A DNA stretch of 64,000 nt. Source: Leptolyngbya iicbica LK. Its GTDB lineage: Bacteria; Cyanobacteriota; Cyanobacteriia; Phormidesmidales; Phormidesmidaceae. Where the stretch lies: positions 81,159 through 145,158 of the forward strand of contig NZ_QVFV01000009.1 in the NCBI RefSeq assembly GCF_004212215.1, written 5' to 3'. Position 1 is the first letter of the stretch. Each line of letters starts with the position of its first letter. Of the stretch, positions 52,689 to 62,230 are shown one piece after another. Under the pieces are notes generated by a model. That model was not told the origin of the DNA. It ran no database searches and was given only the letters and a program-made list of their open reading frames with translations. Both the position numbers and the translations under genes were made by a program.

Positions 52689-53498
52689 ATGCCGTTAGAA
52701 GTTCGGAATTTAGCGGGGGGCTATGGCGATCGCCCCATCATTGAAGCGGTCAACCTGGCGCTAGCCCATGGGGAATGGCTCAGTTTGCTCGGGGCCAATG
52801 GTTCGGGCAAGTCCACTCTGTTGCGGGTGATGAGCCGCATCCTCAAACCCCAGGCCGGGGTGGCGCTGCTAGATGGGCGCGACATTCACCAACTTTCCCC
52901 CGCTGCTGCCGCCCGCAAACTAGCGCTGCTGCCGCAACAGCAAATTCTGCCAGAGGGATTGACCGTTGAGCAATTGGTGAGTTTGGGGCGATCGCCCCAT
53001 CAGCCCTGGTGGCAATGGGAACTGGATGCAGCGGGGCGCGCCCAGGTTGAGCAAGCCCTGCACTGGACGGAGATTGAGCATTACCGCGATCGCGCCGTTG
53101 CCGAACTTTCCGGCGGGGAACGGCAGCGGGCGTTTTTGGCTTTAGCCCTAGCGCAAGATCCCAAAGTCCTGCTGCTGGACGAACCCACCACCTTTCTAGA
53201 TTTGCATTATCAGTTCCAGCTCCTGGAACTCCTGAGGCGACTGAACCAGCAGCAAGGCCTCTCGATCATCACGGTGCTACACGATATTAATCTGGCGGCG
53301 CGGTACAGCGATCGCCTCGCCCTGCTGCGACAAGGTCACCTTTGGAGCGTCGGTCCTGCGACCGCAATGCTGACCCCCGAAAACCTACGCGCAGTGTTCG
53401 ATATCGAAGTGGATCTCATCCACACCGCTGTGGGCCTGCAAATTTGCCCACTGGCGGCAGCCTCACCTTCTATAACCCGAATACCGGCACCAACCTAG
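52689..53498 (+). CDS. ABC transporter ATPase of the FecE/HmuV type
   Basis: A 269-residue ABC ATPase that powers the FecCD permease. Walker A is GANGSGKSTLLRVMSR (about residue 35), the Q-loop LPQQQILPEGLTV, the signature LSGGERQRAFLALALAQ (about 150), Walker B VLLLDEPTTFLDL and the H-loop VLHDINLAARYSDR. It starts three bases after the permease stop, so the two are coupled. The C-terminal part (FDIEVDLIHTAVG) fits iron-siderophore/haem ATPases. Confidence 0.93.
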   Translation: MPLEVRNLAGGYGDRPIIEAVNLALAHGEWLSLLGANGSGKSTLLRVMSRILKPQAGVALLDGRDIHQLSPAAAARKLALLPQQQILPEGLTVEQLVSLGRSPHQPWWQWELDAAGRAQVEQALHWTEIEHYRDRAVAELSGGERQRAFLALALAQDPKVLLLDEPTTFLDLHYQFQLLELLRRLNQQQGLSIITVLHDINLAARYSDRLALLRQGHLWSVGPATAMLTPENLRAVFDIEVDLIHTAVGLQICPLAAASPSITRIPAPT

Positions 53499-53614
53499 TG
53501 CGACATGACGGCAATAACGATAGCCTTCCGGTTTCTAGCGCCCCTGCGCTCCCGCTGCCCGGCTCGTCATCAACAGTCGTGAGCTCATGAGCCGTCACTT
53601 AGGTTCCTCAATCA

Positions 53615-53639
53615 AGCGGCTGAGGGCGTTCCAGCCGCT
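53615..53639 (+). terminator. Hairpin upstream of the outer-membrane receptor gene
   Basis: AGCGGCTG (53615-53622) pairs perfectly with CAGCCGCT (53632-53639) around a 9-base loop. It lies between the ATPase and the receptor genes. It may be a partial terminator or an expression-tuning structure; no T-run follows. Confidence 0.35.
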
Positions 53640-53705
53640 CCTCATGCCTTCCTAGTTTTCCTTCCTCACACACTCTGTCCCTTTACAAACCAACTGTGTT
53701 GTCCC

Positions 53706-56366
53706 ATGAATTCGTCGTCATTCTTATTGAGAATTTTTCTAATCAGTGCCGCCTTTTCTAGCTTTGCCTACTGGGAATTAAGCCGCACTGCGATCGCTAG
53801 CATTCTCCCCACAGCTGGGTCAGAAGCCTTGGCAAAAGGCTCTGACACAATCGAAAAAACGCCATCCGAGGAGTCTACCGCGTTGTCCTCCGTCTGGTCT
53901 GAATCACAGATCTCCAACTCGATGGAGGAGTCCTCAAACAGGAATGAATCCTATCTAAGCTTCGGTCGGACAGTCGCCCAATCGTTGCCGCCTGCCCAGG
54001 AGTCTGAGGACGAGCCGGAAGCCGCGATCGCCCCTCTAGTCAGCCCCACCAATGTGGAGGATTTGCCTGGTTCCGCCTCTCCATCGACCTTCGCCACCGA
54101 GGCCCAAGCCTTATCCGCCCCGGCAACCGGGGTCGATGCGACTGCGCCTCAGGCCCCCGCTGTCGTTGCCCAGACCAGCGAAGATGAGGACGAAGCGGAT
54201 GAAGAATCCGACGATATTGAATTTGTCGGCGATACCATCCGCTTAACCGTCACCGGCACCCGCACGCCCGTGCGCATCGATGAATTACCCGCCACCGTGA
54301 CGGTGTTTGAGCTAGAGGATATTGAGTTTTACCAATTCCAAAATCTGCGCGATCTCCTGCGTTATGAACCCGGCGTTTCGGTGCGAGACAATCCGCAATT
54401 CGGTTTGCAGGATGTCAATATTCGCGGCCTGGAAGGCAACCGCATTCTGTTTCAGTTGGACGGCATTCGATTGCCCGAGCGCTTTGAGTTTGGGCCTTTC
54501 AATTTGGGCCGCGGGGACTTTGTCGACTTTGCCACGCTGCAAGCCGTGGAGGTTTTACGAGGCCCCGCCTCTACGCTCTACGGTAGCGATGCTTTGGGTG
54601 GGGTCGTGTCGTACCGTTCGTTGGAACCCAGGGATCTGCTGGGCGAGGATGACGATTTCGCCGCTGATGTGTCCACCACATTTTTGAGTGAAACTGGCGG
54701 CTTTGACAACGTAGGCCGCCTGGCGTTCCGTCAAGATGACGAAGAAGGGGTACTGGTCATCAGCCGCCGCGATGGTCGCGAGCCTGATTCCTTTGCCGAT
54801 AGTGAGTTTGTCGACTCTCTGGATTCTGAAGGCACGACCTTTTACGGCAACTTTGTCGGCCATCTCAGTCCGGTAAGCCGCGTGAGCTTTATCGCTGAGG
54901 ATTTCAGCCGCTTTACCCGTCGCAATGAGGCGGCGGGCAATCTCACTCTGAATCTGACCGAGGAGGAAGACATCCTGATCGATCGCTCACGCTTGAGTCT
55001 CACCTATGAATACGACGACCCTGACAGTCCTTCCTTTCTGAATTACGCTCGCGGGCAGATTTTCTACCAAGATGCGGGGACCCGTGAGATTCTTCGGGAG
55101 ACTCGCGCTTCCGGAGCCGGGGCCTTTACCGGTCAGCCCGTTTTTCGGGAAACGGAAAATGAATTCATCGCCGATAGTTTTGGCGGCGATGTGCAACTCC
55201 GCAGCGACTTTACGACCGGCAGTGCCAACCACCGCCTGACTTATGGTGTGGATGTTTCTAGCACCTTTAACACGCGTCCCCGCGATCGCACGCAAACCAA
55301 CCTCATCACTGGCGAATCGACCAATGTGATTCCCCCGGATGTGTTTCCGGTAAAAGATTTTCCCGATGGCGATACGCTGCGGGTTGGCGCGTACATCCAA
55401 GACGAAATCGAGATTGGTCAGTTTGACATCATTGCCGGCCTGCGGTTCGACTACTACGACTTGCAGACTGACCCGGACGAAGACTTTAGCCGCAACGGAG
55501 CAGAATCGGTCGATCTCGACGCTTCGGCCTTGTCACCTCGCCTGGCGGTGCTTTATCAGGCGAGTCCCGCAATCTCTCTCTATGGACAGTATGCCCGCGG
55601 CTTCCGCGCCCCGCTTTATAGCGAAATCAACAGCGGCTTTACCAACCTGACCGGGAGATTCTTCAAATACGAAACCCTGTCTAACCCAGATTTAGAGCCA
55701 GAAACCAGTAATAGCTTTGAAGTCGGTGTGCGGGGCAATTTCCCGCAGTTTGATTTTGGCGTGACGGGGTTCTACAACACCTACGACAACTTCATCGAGA
55801 CCTTTGTGGAGGCGGGCGAGCGCTGCTTGGTGCCCGCTGATCCCTGTCCGCGGGGAGGGAGAGCGGGGACTCAAGTGGTCACTCAGTTCCAGACCCAAAA
55901 TGTCGCGGAGGCCCGCATTTGGGGCATTGAACTCAGCGGGGAATATCGGTTTAGCCCTGACCCGCACGGATTCAGTATTTTAGGCAGTTTTGCCTTTGCC
56001 CAGGGCGACAACCAAACCGAAGATGAACCCCTGGAAACCATTGACCCGATTACCGGGGTGCTGGGGTTGCGCTATCGCGCCCCTGATGATCGCTGGCGGG
56101 CTGAGTTTCTCAGCACCTTTGTGGGCGAAGCGCGGGTTGCCGACGATAGCGATCGCTTCACCCCTGATGCTTACGTCCTGTTTGATCTGATCGGCAGCTA
56201 CAATCCCATCCCTGATTTGGGGCTGAGTCTGGGTATCTACAACCTCTTCAACGAGGAATATTACGTCTATTCCGACGTCCGCAACCAGCCCGAAGATGCC
56301 CCCGACATTCAGCGCTTTTCGCAGCCGGGCACGAATGTCCGCCTGGGCGTCAGCTATCGCTTTTAA
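53706..56366 (+). CDS. TonB-dependent outer-membrane receptor, haemoglobin/transferrin-like
   Basis: An 886-residue receptor. A signal-like N-terminus is followed by an acidic, Ser/Ala-rich region to about residue 170. Then come a TonB box (DTIRLTVTG, about 176-184), the plug domain (PATVTVFELEDIEFYQ, LRYEPGVSVRDNP, NIRGLEGNRILFQLDGIRLP, VEVLRGPASTLYGSDALGGVV) and the 22-strand barrel ending GTNVRLGVSYRF. The plug most resembles the TonB-dependent haemoglobin/transferrin/lactoferrin family. The FRAP motif (633-636) and NPDL are present, but no histidine lies between them, unlike classic haem receptors, so the ligand may be another iron compound. Confidence 0.9.
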   Translation: MNSSSFLLRIFLISAAFSSFAYWELSRTAIASILPTAGSEALAKGSDTIEKTPSEESTALSSVWSESQISNSMEESSNRNESYLSFGRTVAQSLPPAQESEDEPEAAIAPLVSPTNVEDLPGSASPSTFATEAQALSAPATGVDATAPQAPAVVAQTSEDEDEADEESDDIEFVGDTIRLTVTGTRTPVRIDELPATVTVFELEDIEFYQFQNLRDLLRYEPGVSVRDNPQFGLQDVNIRGLEGNRILFQLDGIRLPERFEFGPFNLGRGDFVDFATLQAVEVLRGPASTLYGSDALGGVVSYRSLEPRDLLGEDDDFAADVSTTFLSETGGFDNVGRLAFRQDDEEGVLVISRRDGREPDSFADSEFVDSLDSEGTTFYGNFVGHLSPVSRVSFIAEDFSRFTRRNEAAGNLTLNLTEEEDILIDRSRLSLTYEYDDPDSPSFLNYARGQIFYQDAGTREILRETRASGAGAFTGQPVFRETENEFIADSFGGDVQLRSDFTTGSANHRLTYGVDVSSTFNTRPRDRTQTNLITGESTNVIPPDVFPVKDFPDGDTLRVGAYIQDEIEIGQFDIIAGLRFDYYDLQTDPDEDFSRNGAESVDLDASALSPRLAVLYQASPAISLYGQYARGFRAPLYSEINSGFTNLTGRFFKYETLSNPDLEPETSNSFEVGVRGNFPQFDFGVTGFYNTYDNFIETFVEAGERCLVPADPCPRGGRAGTQVVTQFQTQNVAEARIWGIELSGEYRFSPDPHGFSILGSFAFAQGDNQTEDEPLETIDPITGVLGLRYRAPDDRWRAEFLSTFVGEARVADDSDRFTPDAYVLFDLIGSYNPIPDLGLSLGIYNLFNEEYYVYSDVRNQPEDAPDIQRFSQPGTNVRLGVSYRF

Positions 56367-56536
56367 GCTGTGACTCGGCACTTAGCTTTCTGGTCTAGTA
56401 AAGAGCCGCTTGTTGCCTGCACAGGTCTAGCAACTGGGGTGTTTGCCCCCGTAGCGATCCCCTCGCGTCAGGCTGATCCCGGCTCGTATCTTTAGCCACA
56501 TCCCCATAACGCAGAACAACTCAGAGGAGCAATTCC

Positions 56537-57439
56537 ATGACATCTCGTTGGTTACTCAGCAGTTTCGGCATCGTATTGGCAGGCGCGATCGCAGCCTGTT
56601 CGACTAACAGCGCTACTCCAGAAGCTGCCAGTCCTGAGGCTGCGCCCACGCAGACGACCACAACCGCGCAGCCAGCAGCATCGCCAGCATCAGTCCAAAA
56701 GATCGTGACCCTCACGTCGCTGACCACCGACATCATCCACACGCTGGATCAAGACACCTTAGTCGGCATTCCTGGGAGTTCGATTTTGCAAGAAGACACC
56801 CGATTTGCGGAACTCGCAGTGGTGAGCACAGGCCGCGCTGAACCCGACTTAGAAAAAATTGTCGCCCTGGAACCCGATCTGGTCATTGGCGCTAAGGGAT
56901 TCCACGATAAATCGCTGGCTCGTCTGGAGGAACTCGGGGTCACCACACTGGCAGTGGATGTCACGGGTTGGGATACCTTAGCCACCCTGACCCAAGAGTT
57001 GGCCCAGCAAATCGGTGCCGATCCGCAACCGCTGCTCGATCGCTATGACGCTTGTCTCGCCAAAGCGCCAGAAAATTCACCCAGCGCGATTGTGCTGGTG
57101 AGTCGCCAGCCGCTACTGTCGCCCAACAAAGATAGCTGGGCGGGCGATTTCCTGGAACAGTTCAACATTCAAAATCTCACCGCTGACCTGCAGGGCGAAA
57201 GCCCCTTTGATGGCTACGTCACGGTATCCGAAGAGAAGCTTTTGACCACGAACCCCGATGTGCTGCTAGTGGTCGACACGGGCGAAGATTTACTAGCTCA
57301 ACTCAAAGGCGATCCGTTTTGGGGACAGCTTAAGGCCACGCAATCCAATGCGGTCGAAACATTGGACTATTTTGGCATCGTGAATCCGGGGAGTCTGGCC
57401 AGTATTGAGGCCACGTGCGATCGCCTGTCTCAACTTTGA
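56537..57439 (+). CDS. Periplasmic binding lipoprotein of the iron/haem/B12 ABC importer
   Basis: A 300-residue cluster-III solute-binding protein (FepB/BtuF/HmuT type). A signal peptide with lipobox-like AGAIAACS (Cys at about residue 21) suggests lipidation. A Thr/Ala linker precedes the lobe starting KIVTLTSLTTDIIHTLD. Conserved segments are DLEKIVALEPDLVIG (about residue 110) and LLTTNPDVLLVVDTG in the second lobe. It would deliver the ligand from the receptor to the FecCD permease. A GAGGAG ribosome-binding site precedes ATG 56537. The exact ligand is unknown. Confidence 0.88.
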   Translation: MTSRWLLSSFGIVLAGAIAACSTNSATPEAASPEAAPTQTTTTAQPAASPASVQKIVTLTSLTTDIIHTLDQDTLVGIPGSSILQEDTRFAELAVVSTGRAEPDLEKIVALEPDLVIGAKGFHDKSLARLEELGVTTLAVDVTGWDTLATLTQELAQQIGADPQPLLDRYDACLAKAPENSPSAIVLVSRQPLLSPNKDSWAGDFLEQFNIQNLTADLQGESPFDGYVTVSEEKLLTTNPDVLLVVDTGEDLLAQLKGDPFWGQLKATQSNAVETLDYFGIVNPGSLASIEATCDRLSQL

Positions 57440-57579
57440 CGAACAGCCGGAGATCACGAGCTGGGGCTGAGCGATCGCCAGAATGTCACAGCCTTCTCCT
57501 CGCACAGAAATCTGATGACTGAAAGACCAGAGGTCTAACAGCGATCGCGTATGCTCACTCCGGTGAAAGCCTTTTCCCA

Positions 57580-57945
57580 TTAGGCCTGCGACAGCTCGAT
57601 AATGTTGCCGTCAGGATCTTGGGTAAACAGGGCGGCGCGACCCGAAGCGCTCATTTGTAGCGGATAGCCCTGGGCCTCTAAGCGGTCTTTGAAGTCGGAT
57701 AAATCATCGACTTGCAGCGCGACATGCGGGTTACGGCCCCATTTATCAGGGCGAGGACACGGGGCTTGCCACGCCTCTGCTTGCATCAAATGCAGTTGAA
57801 ACTCGCCCACCTGCAACCAGTAGCCTGGAAAGTTGAGCGATCGCGGGGCAATGGGCAACTCTAAAACGTCGCGATAAAACTCCAAACTGCGTTCTAAATC
57901 GCTGACGAGCAGGGCGACGTGGAGCGATCGCATCACCATAGCCAT
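57580..57945 (-). CDS. VOC (glyoxalase/dioxygenase-fold) protein
   Basis: A 121-residue single-domain vicinal-oxygen-chelate protein. The N-terminal LHVALLVSDLERSLEFYRDVL holds a possible metal His, PHVALQVDDLSDFKDRL a second, and FTQDPDGNIIELSQ the metal Glu near the C-terminus. The fold supports glyoxalase, dioxygenase, fosfomycin-resistance and other reactions, and nothing here decides between them. Several in-frame ATGs (57945, 57939, 57933) exist; 57945 has an AAGGTGAAAG stretch upstream. It converges on the binding-protein gene. Confidence 0.85.
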   Translation of the reverse strand: MAMVMRSLHVALLVSDLERSLEFYRDVLELPIAPRSLNFPGYWLQVGEFQLHLMQAEAWQAPCPRPDKWGRNPHVALQVDDLSDFKDRLEAQGYPLQMSASGRAALFTQDPDGNIIELSQA

Positions 57946-58047
57946 GAGCTTTCACCTTCAGCAAACAACAATAGTTTCAGCTTAGGTGATGGGGCGATCG
58001 GTCAAAATCGGTCACTAAATTACTCACTCCAGAGTTGGCTGGTAGTC

Positions 58048-59202
58048 TCAGTGGGCTTCGATGAGGGCGAGTTGCGCTCCCTGATAGTAGTGGCCCAAAA
58101 TTTGCTGATAGGTATAGCCCTGCTGCGCCATATTGTGAGCGCCCCACTGGCTCATGCCAATGCCGTGCCCAAAGCCCCGGCCCCTGACTTGCACCTGTCC
58201 CCCAGCAACCGAGATCGAAAACAACGTGCTGCGGAGTCCTAGCGCATTGCGAAAATCGTTGCCTGTGAAGGTGCGCGCCCCGCGATCTCCTTCCACCAAA
58301 ATTTCGCGTACCCGCCCCTGGGGGGTCGTGCGTTGAGGCAGGGCACTAATGAGCCGACCCACATCCGGCATCAAGCGACTGAACTCATCGCTAGAAAACG
58401 TTCGTACCCATTCAAAAACGGGGGCTCCAGCATCAAAATCTTGTACGCCGCGCAGATAAGGGAGCGGTTGACTCCAGATGTCTTCCACATTTTCCGTATG
58501 TCCCCCTGATGAGGAATGAAACACCGCCTCAATTACCTGTCCCCCATAGGTCAATACCTGGCTGCGAGTACCTTCCACCGCAGCTTGGGTGCTCTGGGTT
58601 TCGTCGGCCAAGCCGCCATAGACCTGATACGCTGTTGTGCTGCCGACATCATAGTAAGGACTGCGTGACTGATTGCGTCGGTGAAGTGCGAAAGAGCGAG
58701 CGGCTACAGCCTGCGCCTTCAACGCTTCCAGCGGCCAACTAGCCGGCATCTCGCTACCCACCACGCTGTAAAGATACTGCTCTAAATCGACATAGTTAAT
58801 GGCAGTGACCCCACTACCGTTTGACATCACCAGTACCCGACCGCGATACCAGCGATCACCAATAAACACATAGCCATTCGCCCCCGGCTCGACCCAAAAC
58901 GAAGAGCCCACCGAGTCCGCTGCCTTGACCTGGGCCCCTTGCGCCGCCACAGTGAGCGATCGCCCCTCTGGCACCTGAGCAATGTGCTGTCCCTGCTGGT
59001 TGCGAATCGTCCCCGTATTAGAAGTGCCGACCACCACTTGGCTCGCCCCCTCCTGAATCGCGATGCGCATTTCTAACGCTAGGGCTGGCAAGCAGCAAAG
59101 CAACCAAGCAAAAACCGTCAAACCGCCCTTTGGGAGCAACTGACAGAAAGCTGTCCACCAAATTGGAACAACGGCATCAGCGGAGGCTTTGAGATACGCC
59201 AT
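58048..59202 (-). CDS. SpoIID/LytB-domain protein
   Basis: A 384-residue secreted protein with a signal peptide (LTVFAWLLCCLPALALE) and a SpoIID domain: INYVDLEQYLYSVVGSEMPASWPLEALKAQAVAARSFAL, YHSSSGGHTEN-like FHSSSGGHTENVEDIW, and the C-terminal GRGFGHGIGMSQWGAHNMAQQGY. In Bacillus SpoIID is a lytic transglycosylase acting on denuded glycan; cyanobacterial homologues presumably remodel peptidoglycan. The catalytic Glu in the GSEMP motif is present. ATG 59202 is preceded by TTGGAAG at normal spacing. It lies near the amidase gene on the same strand. Confidence 0.92.
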   Translation of the reverse strand: MAYLKASADAVVPIWWTAFCQLLPKGGLTVFAWLLCCLPALALEMRIAIQEGASQVVVGTSNTGTIRNQQGQHIAQVPEGRSLTVAAQGAQVKAADSVGSSFWVEPGANGYVFIGDRWYRGRVLVMSNGSGVTAINYVDLEQYLYSVVGSEMPASWPLEALKAQAVAARSFALHRRNQSRSPYYDVGSTTAYQVYGGLADETQSTQAAVEGTRSQVLTYGGQVIEAVFHSSSGGHTENVEDIWSQPLPYLRGVQDFDAGAPVFEWVRTFSSDEFSRLMPDVGRLISALPQRTTPQGRVREILVEGDRGARTFTGNDFRNALGLRSTLFSISVAGGQVQVRGRGFGHGIGMSQWGAHNMAQQGYTYQQILGHYYQGAQLALIEAH

Positions 59203-59514
59203 AATTGTGACTTCCAAAGGGGCAAAGAGCGTTCAGGGAGCAGGCACCCAACCACCTGATGAAAATAACTTTTTGGTCAAACTAAATTAGCGTTTCAGCG
59301 TCAGAAATGTCTGGCTTTTGCACTAGTGATAGAGGTTGACAAATCACGAGTAGTAGACAGTGAAAAACCAAGCTGGGAGAACTTTCATTCACGCAACTTG
59401 GCCGACAACAAACGCTTTTTTAAGGTGACTTCACGCCATCTTCACAACAGATTAAACATAACGATAGCACCTGTTGCATGACACGGATCAATCGATTTTG
59501 TTCCGCCATCTCAC
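59203..59514. other. Intergenic region between the SpoIID-like and amidase genes
   Basis: About 310 AT-richer bases, likely promoter for the SpoIID-like gene. A weak inverted pair (CCAAGCT / ACTTGG near 59369-59402) is present. No gene seen. Confidence 0.4.
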
Positions 59515-60864
59515 TTAAAGAATGCCAGTCGATTCGTAGAGCCGCCGCAGAATCGCCAGAATCTTGTTGCCATATTCCGGATCAGGATCCCAACGACCGC
59601 TCAGCTGCGTTACCAGCGGCGCGACTCCCCGCCGCACAAATTGAAATCGGGGATCGACCACTTCTTGTACTAGCGGTTCAGTACTCGCATAGGCTTTAAG
59701 GTGCTGAATGTGGGCCCGCACCCCAATGCGGGGATCGGCAAAGGAAACGCCCCCAGTCGAGGAATCCGTGGCCCCAATACCGCCAAAATTATTGTCCTCT
59801 GGTCGCAGAATCCCTGTCCATCGCAAATATGAGGTTTCTACGCACATTTGACAAAAAGCGATGTCGTGATCGACGCCTTCAATTTGCGCTTCTTCGCGAT
59901 AAAACCGTGGCAAATCTTTGTAGGGTTCCGTTGCACTTTCGTTGTTGGATTTCAAAAACATCAACAGCTGGATATCAGAAGTGATACCCCGCCCCATAAT
60001 GCGCTCTAACCCACATACGGGCAACGAGGTTGCCGTTTTTAACGTCACGGTGCGGGTGCTGGCATCCCACCCGACGGAAACGTTGTACTCCCGCAGGTCG
60101 ATCGCTTTCATATACACCACGCCGCGATAGCGCACCTTGCGGATATCAGGATTAGTGGCCGCATCATCAATGCCCAGCTGGTCAGCCAAATCTACTGGCA
60201 CGTAGGAATTGTTGTTGATGATGATGCCTTTTTCGGGATAGAGGCCCCCATTGACGCTGATATTGCAAGTAGGAAAACTTTGGACATCGCCTGAGCTGCC
60301 TGCCACCGCCCGACTCCAAGAGGCAGTGCCATCGGCAATCCCCAAAGACATATCGCGGCGACGATTTTGAATCAGACCCAAATCGTCAGGATTTGTGAGA
60401 TACCCCACCTCCATATATAAGGAGGGGCAGGCCAGTTGACGGGTGAAGGATAGACTGCCCGTGCCCGTGTTGGTATCAGGTCGCGCACCCCGACTGGGCA
60501 ACTGGGGTAGTCGCCGTAGCAGCGCTAACAACAGCAACTCTGCATGAGATTTACGCTCTTCGTTATTGGCAATGTAAAAGACGCTGGCCCCCCGCGCCCC
60601 AGGACTGCTGGCTGCCCCACCGTGAAGTTCGAGGGCGACATCGTCAGGACGGCAGCGGGTGTTAATCCAATTTAGGGTTTGGGTATTGCTCAAGTCATCT
60701 GGCACCGCTAGCACTTCAAAGCCCCGCGATCGCAATTCGGGCACCACCAGATCGCGAATCCGAATCATTTCCGTCGCTTCAGTGGTGTTAGAGACAACGG
60801 CCCCATAATCCAACGAGCCATTTTCGTAGCCACCATGCCCCGCCGAGATAAATATCTTTCCCAT
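59515..60864 (-). CDS. N-acetylmuramoyl-L-alanine amidase fused to a glucosaminidase domain
   Basis: A 449-residue protein with two hydrolase domains. The N-terminal amidase_3 domain has zinc-ligand motifs FISAGHGG (His10), VALELHGGA and YMEVGYLTN. The middle (GLYPEKGIIINNNSYVPVDLADQLG) resembles a copper-amine-oxidase-like N-terminal domain, a common cell-wall module. The C-terminal domain (FYREEAQIEGVDHDIAFCQMCVETSYLRW, NNFGGIGA) resembles the glucosaminidase family. The protein would cut both the peptide and the glycan of peptidoglycan. No signal peptide is evident at the chosen start, which is unusual for an envelope enzyme. ATG 60864 is chosen over TTG 60876. Confidence 0.88.
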   Translation of the reverse strand: MGKIFISAGHGGYENGSLDYGAVVSNTTEATEMIRIRDLVVPELRSRGFEVLAVPDDLSNTQTLNWINTRCRPDDVALELHGGAASSPGARGASVFYIANNEERKSHAELLLLALLRRLPQLPSRGARPDTNTGTGSLSFTRQLACPSLYMEVGYLTNPDDLGLIQNRRRDMSLGIADGTASWSRAVAGSSGDVQSFPTCNISVNGGLYPEKGIIINNNSYVPVDLADQLGIDDAATNPDIRKVRYRGVVYMKAIDLREYNVSVGWDASTRTVTLKTATSLPVCGLERIMGRGITSDIQLLMFLKSNNESATEPYKDLPRFYREEAQIEGVDHDIAFCQMCVETSYLRWTGILRPEDNNFGGIGATDSSTGGVSFADPRIGVRAHIQHLKAYASTEPLVQEVVDPRFQFVRRGVAPLVTQLSGRWDPDPEYGNKILAILRRLYESTGIL

Positions 60865-61055
60865 AGCCGATGCCAAATGCGTTCAAAGACAGTTGAATTC
60901 TAGGAAAGGATACCTTCAAAGTCAGAAGGTGAGACAGATCTTGCTGCGAAGTGTTGCGATTTGTCTGCAAGACAGCGCCAGCAGTTCAGCATTAATTGCT
61001 GTAGGGGACTAAAGTGCCCTGAAATATCAATTGACAACTTAATTCAGAAAACTGT

Positions 61056-62159
61056 ATGTGGGACGCCTATCTGTCTCTGGCCGTGGAAAATCCGGCACTG
61101 TTTTGGACGATTTTTGTTATTGCACTAAGCACCCTGGCCATTTTGCTCGGACAAATTGTGCCGTGGTTGACGCAGCTGCTGCTGCGCCGCTTCTTAAAAG
61201 AAGACGCCAAGACCTTCTACAGTCGAGTGGTGCAGCCCCATCGATTTTTGTTGACCTTAACGGGGGCCGCTGCTGCCTTTGATATCGTGGCGTGGATCCT
61301 GTTGCAGGGTGTCTGGTATGTGCCGTGGTATCCCACCCTGGAGTTTGGCCTTACCTTGGCCCTATCGACCGTTTTAGGGTTGCTGCTGTTTCGCTGCTTT
61401 CAGACTTATTTCAACGAATACTTACTGAGCGCCGCGTTGGAAGGGGGCCGCAAGACCAATAGTGAATTGCTGTTGGTGGGTCGTTTTTTAGCGATCGCCG
61501 GTCTCATCCTCACTTTGTTCACGCTGTTCGCCCAGACCCACCGCATCAACATCATCGGTATTTTTGCCAGTTTGGGCGTCGGGGGCATCGCGATCGCCTT
61601 TTCCGCGCAGAAAGTCCTGGAGCAACTGTTAGGCGGGGTTGTTATCTATATTGATCGCCCCTTCTCTGTCGATGATTACATTGGCTTGCCTGATGGTACC
61701 TTTGGCCGGGTAGAAGCGATCGGTCTCCGCTCTACCAAAATTCGCACCTCCGGGAAAGGTACTTTGGCCGTGGTGCCCAATAGCTCCCTGATTCAAGCCA
61801 CCGTCGAGAACTTTACTGGCGCCAAAAAGGTCATGGCGATCGTTTACCTCAATCTCTATCGCAGCGTGGGTGAAGAAGAGCAAGCCCTAATTCGCCAGGT
61901 CATCCTCGAAAGCACCCAAGACATCTTTGGCCTTGACAACCGTAGCACCAACATCGCTTTCCGTAATTTAGATGGCGGTCGTCTCACCCAAGTGCAGGCC
62001 ACCCTCTTCATTTTGGGAGCCACGGGCAGTTCCATGGAAATTCGCCGCCAACTTTTAGACATAGCCAATCAAAAAATGACGGAACGCCTCAAATCCTACG
62101 GCATCTCCTTCGATATTGAAGAGCCCACTGTCTACGTCGATTCCCCCATCACGATTTAG
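61056..62159 (+). CDS. MscS-type mechanosensitive channel
   Basis: A 367-residue small-conductance mechanosensitive channel homologue. Four predicted spans are followed by the pore helix and MscS domain: FASLGVGGIAIAFSAQKVLEQLLGGVVIYIDRPFSVDD (about residues 170-207), then VEAIGLRSTKIRT, VVPNSSLIQATVEN and a C-terminal cytoplasmic domain ending GISFDIEEPTVYVDS. It protects against osmotic down-shock. A paralogue follows 71 bases downstream. A TTGACA at 61030 is too close to the ATG to be a normal promoter. Confidence 0.93.
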   Translation: MWDAYLSLAVENPALFWTIFVIALSTLAILLGQIVPWLTQLLLRRFLKEDAKTFYSRVVQPHRFLLTLTGAAAAFDIVAWILLQGVWYVPWYPTLEFGLTLALSTVLGLLLFRCFQTYFNEYLLSAALEGGRKTNSELLLVGRFLAIAGLILTLFTLFAQTHRINIIGIFASLGVGGIAIAFSAQKVLEQLLGGVVIYIDRPFSVDDYIGLPDGTFGRVEAIGLRSTKIRTSGKGTLAVVPNSSLIQATVENFTGAKKVMAIVYLNLYRSVGEEEQALIRQVILESTQDIFGLDNRSTNIAFRNLDGGRLTQVQATLFILGATGSSMEIRRQLLDIANQKMTERLKSYGISFDIEEPTVYVDSPITI

Positions 62160-62230
62160 GTTGGACGCTGGATCGGCGATGGGCCACTTGCCATATTTCC
62201 TGTTGTTAATTTCATTGAGTATCGACCTGG

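Noticed and set aside
61030..61035. TTGACA before the first MscS gene
   Set aside because: A -10 at 16-17 bases would overlap the start codon; only a leaderless transcript would fit and there is no supporting evidence.
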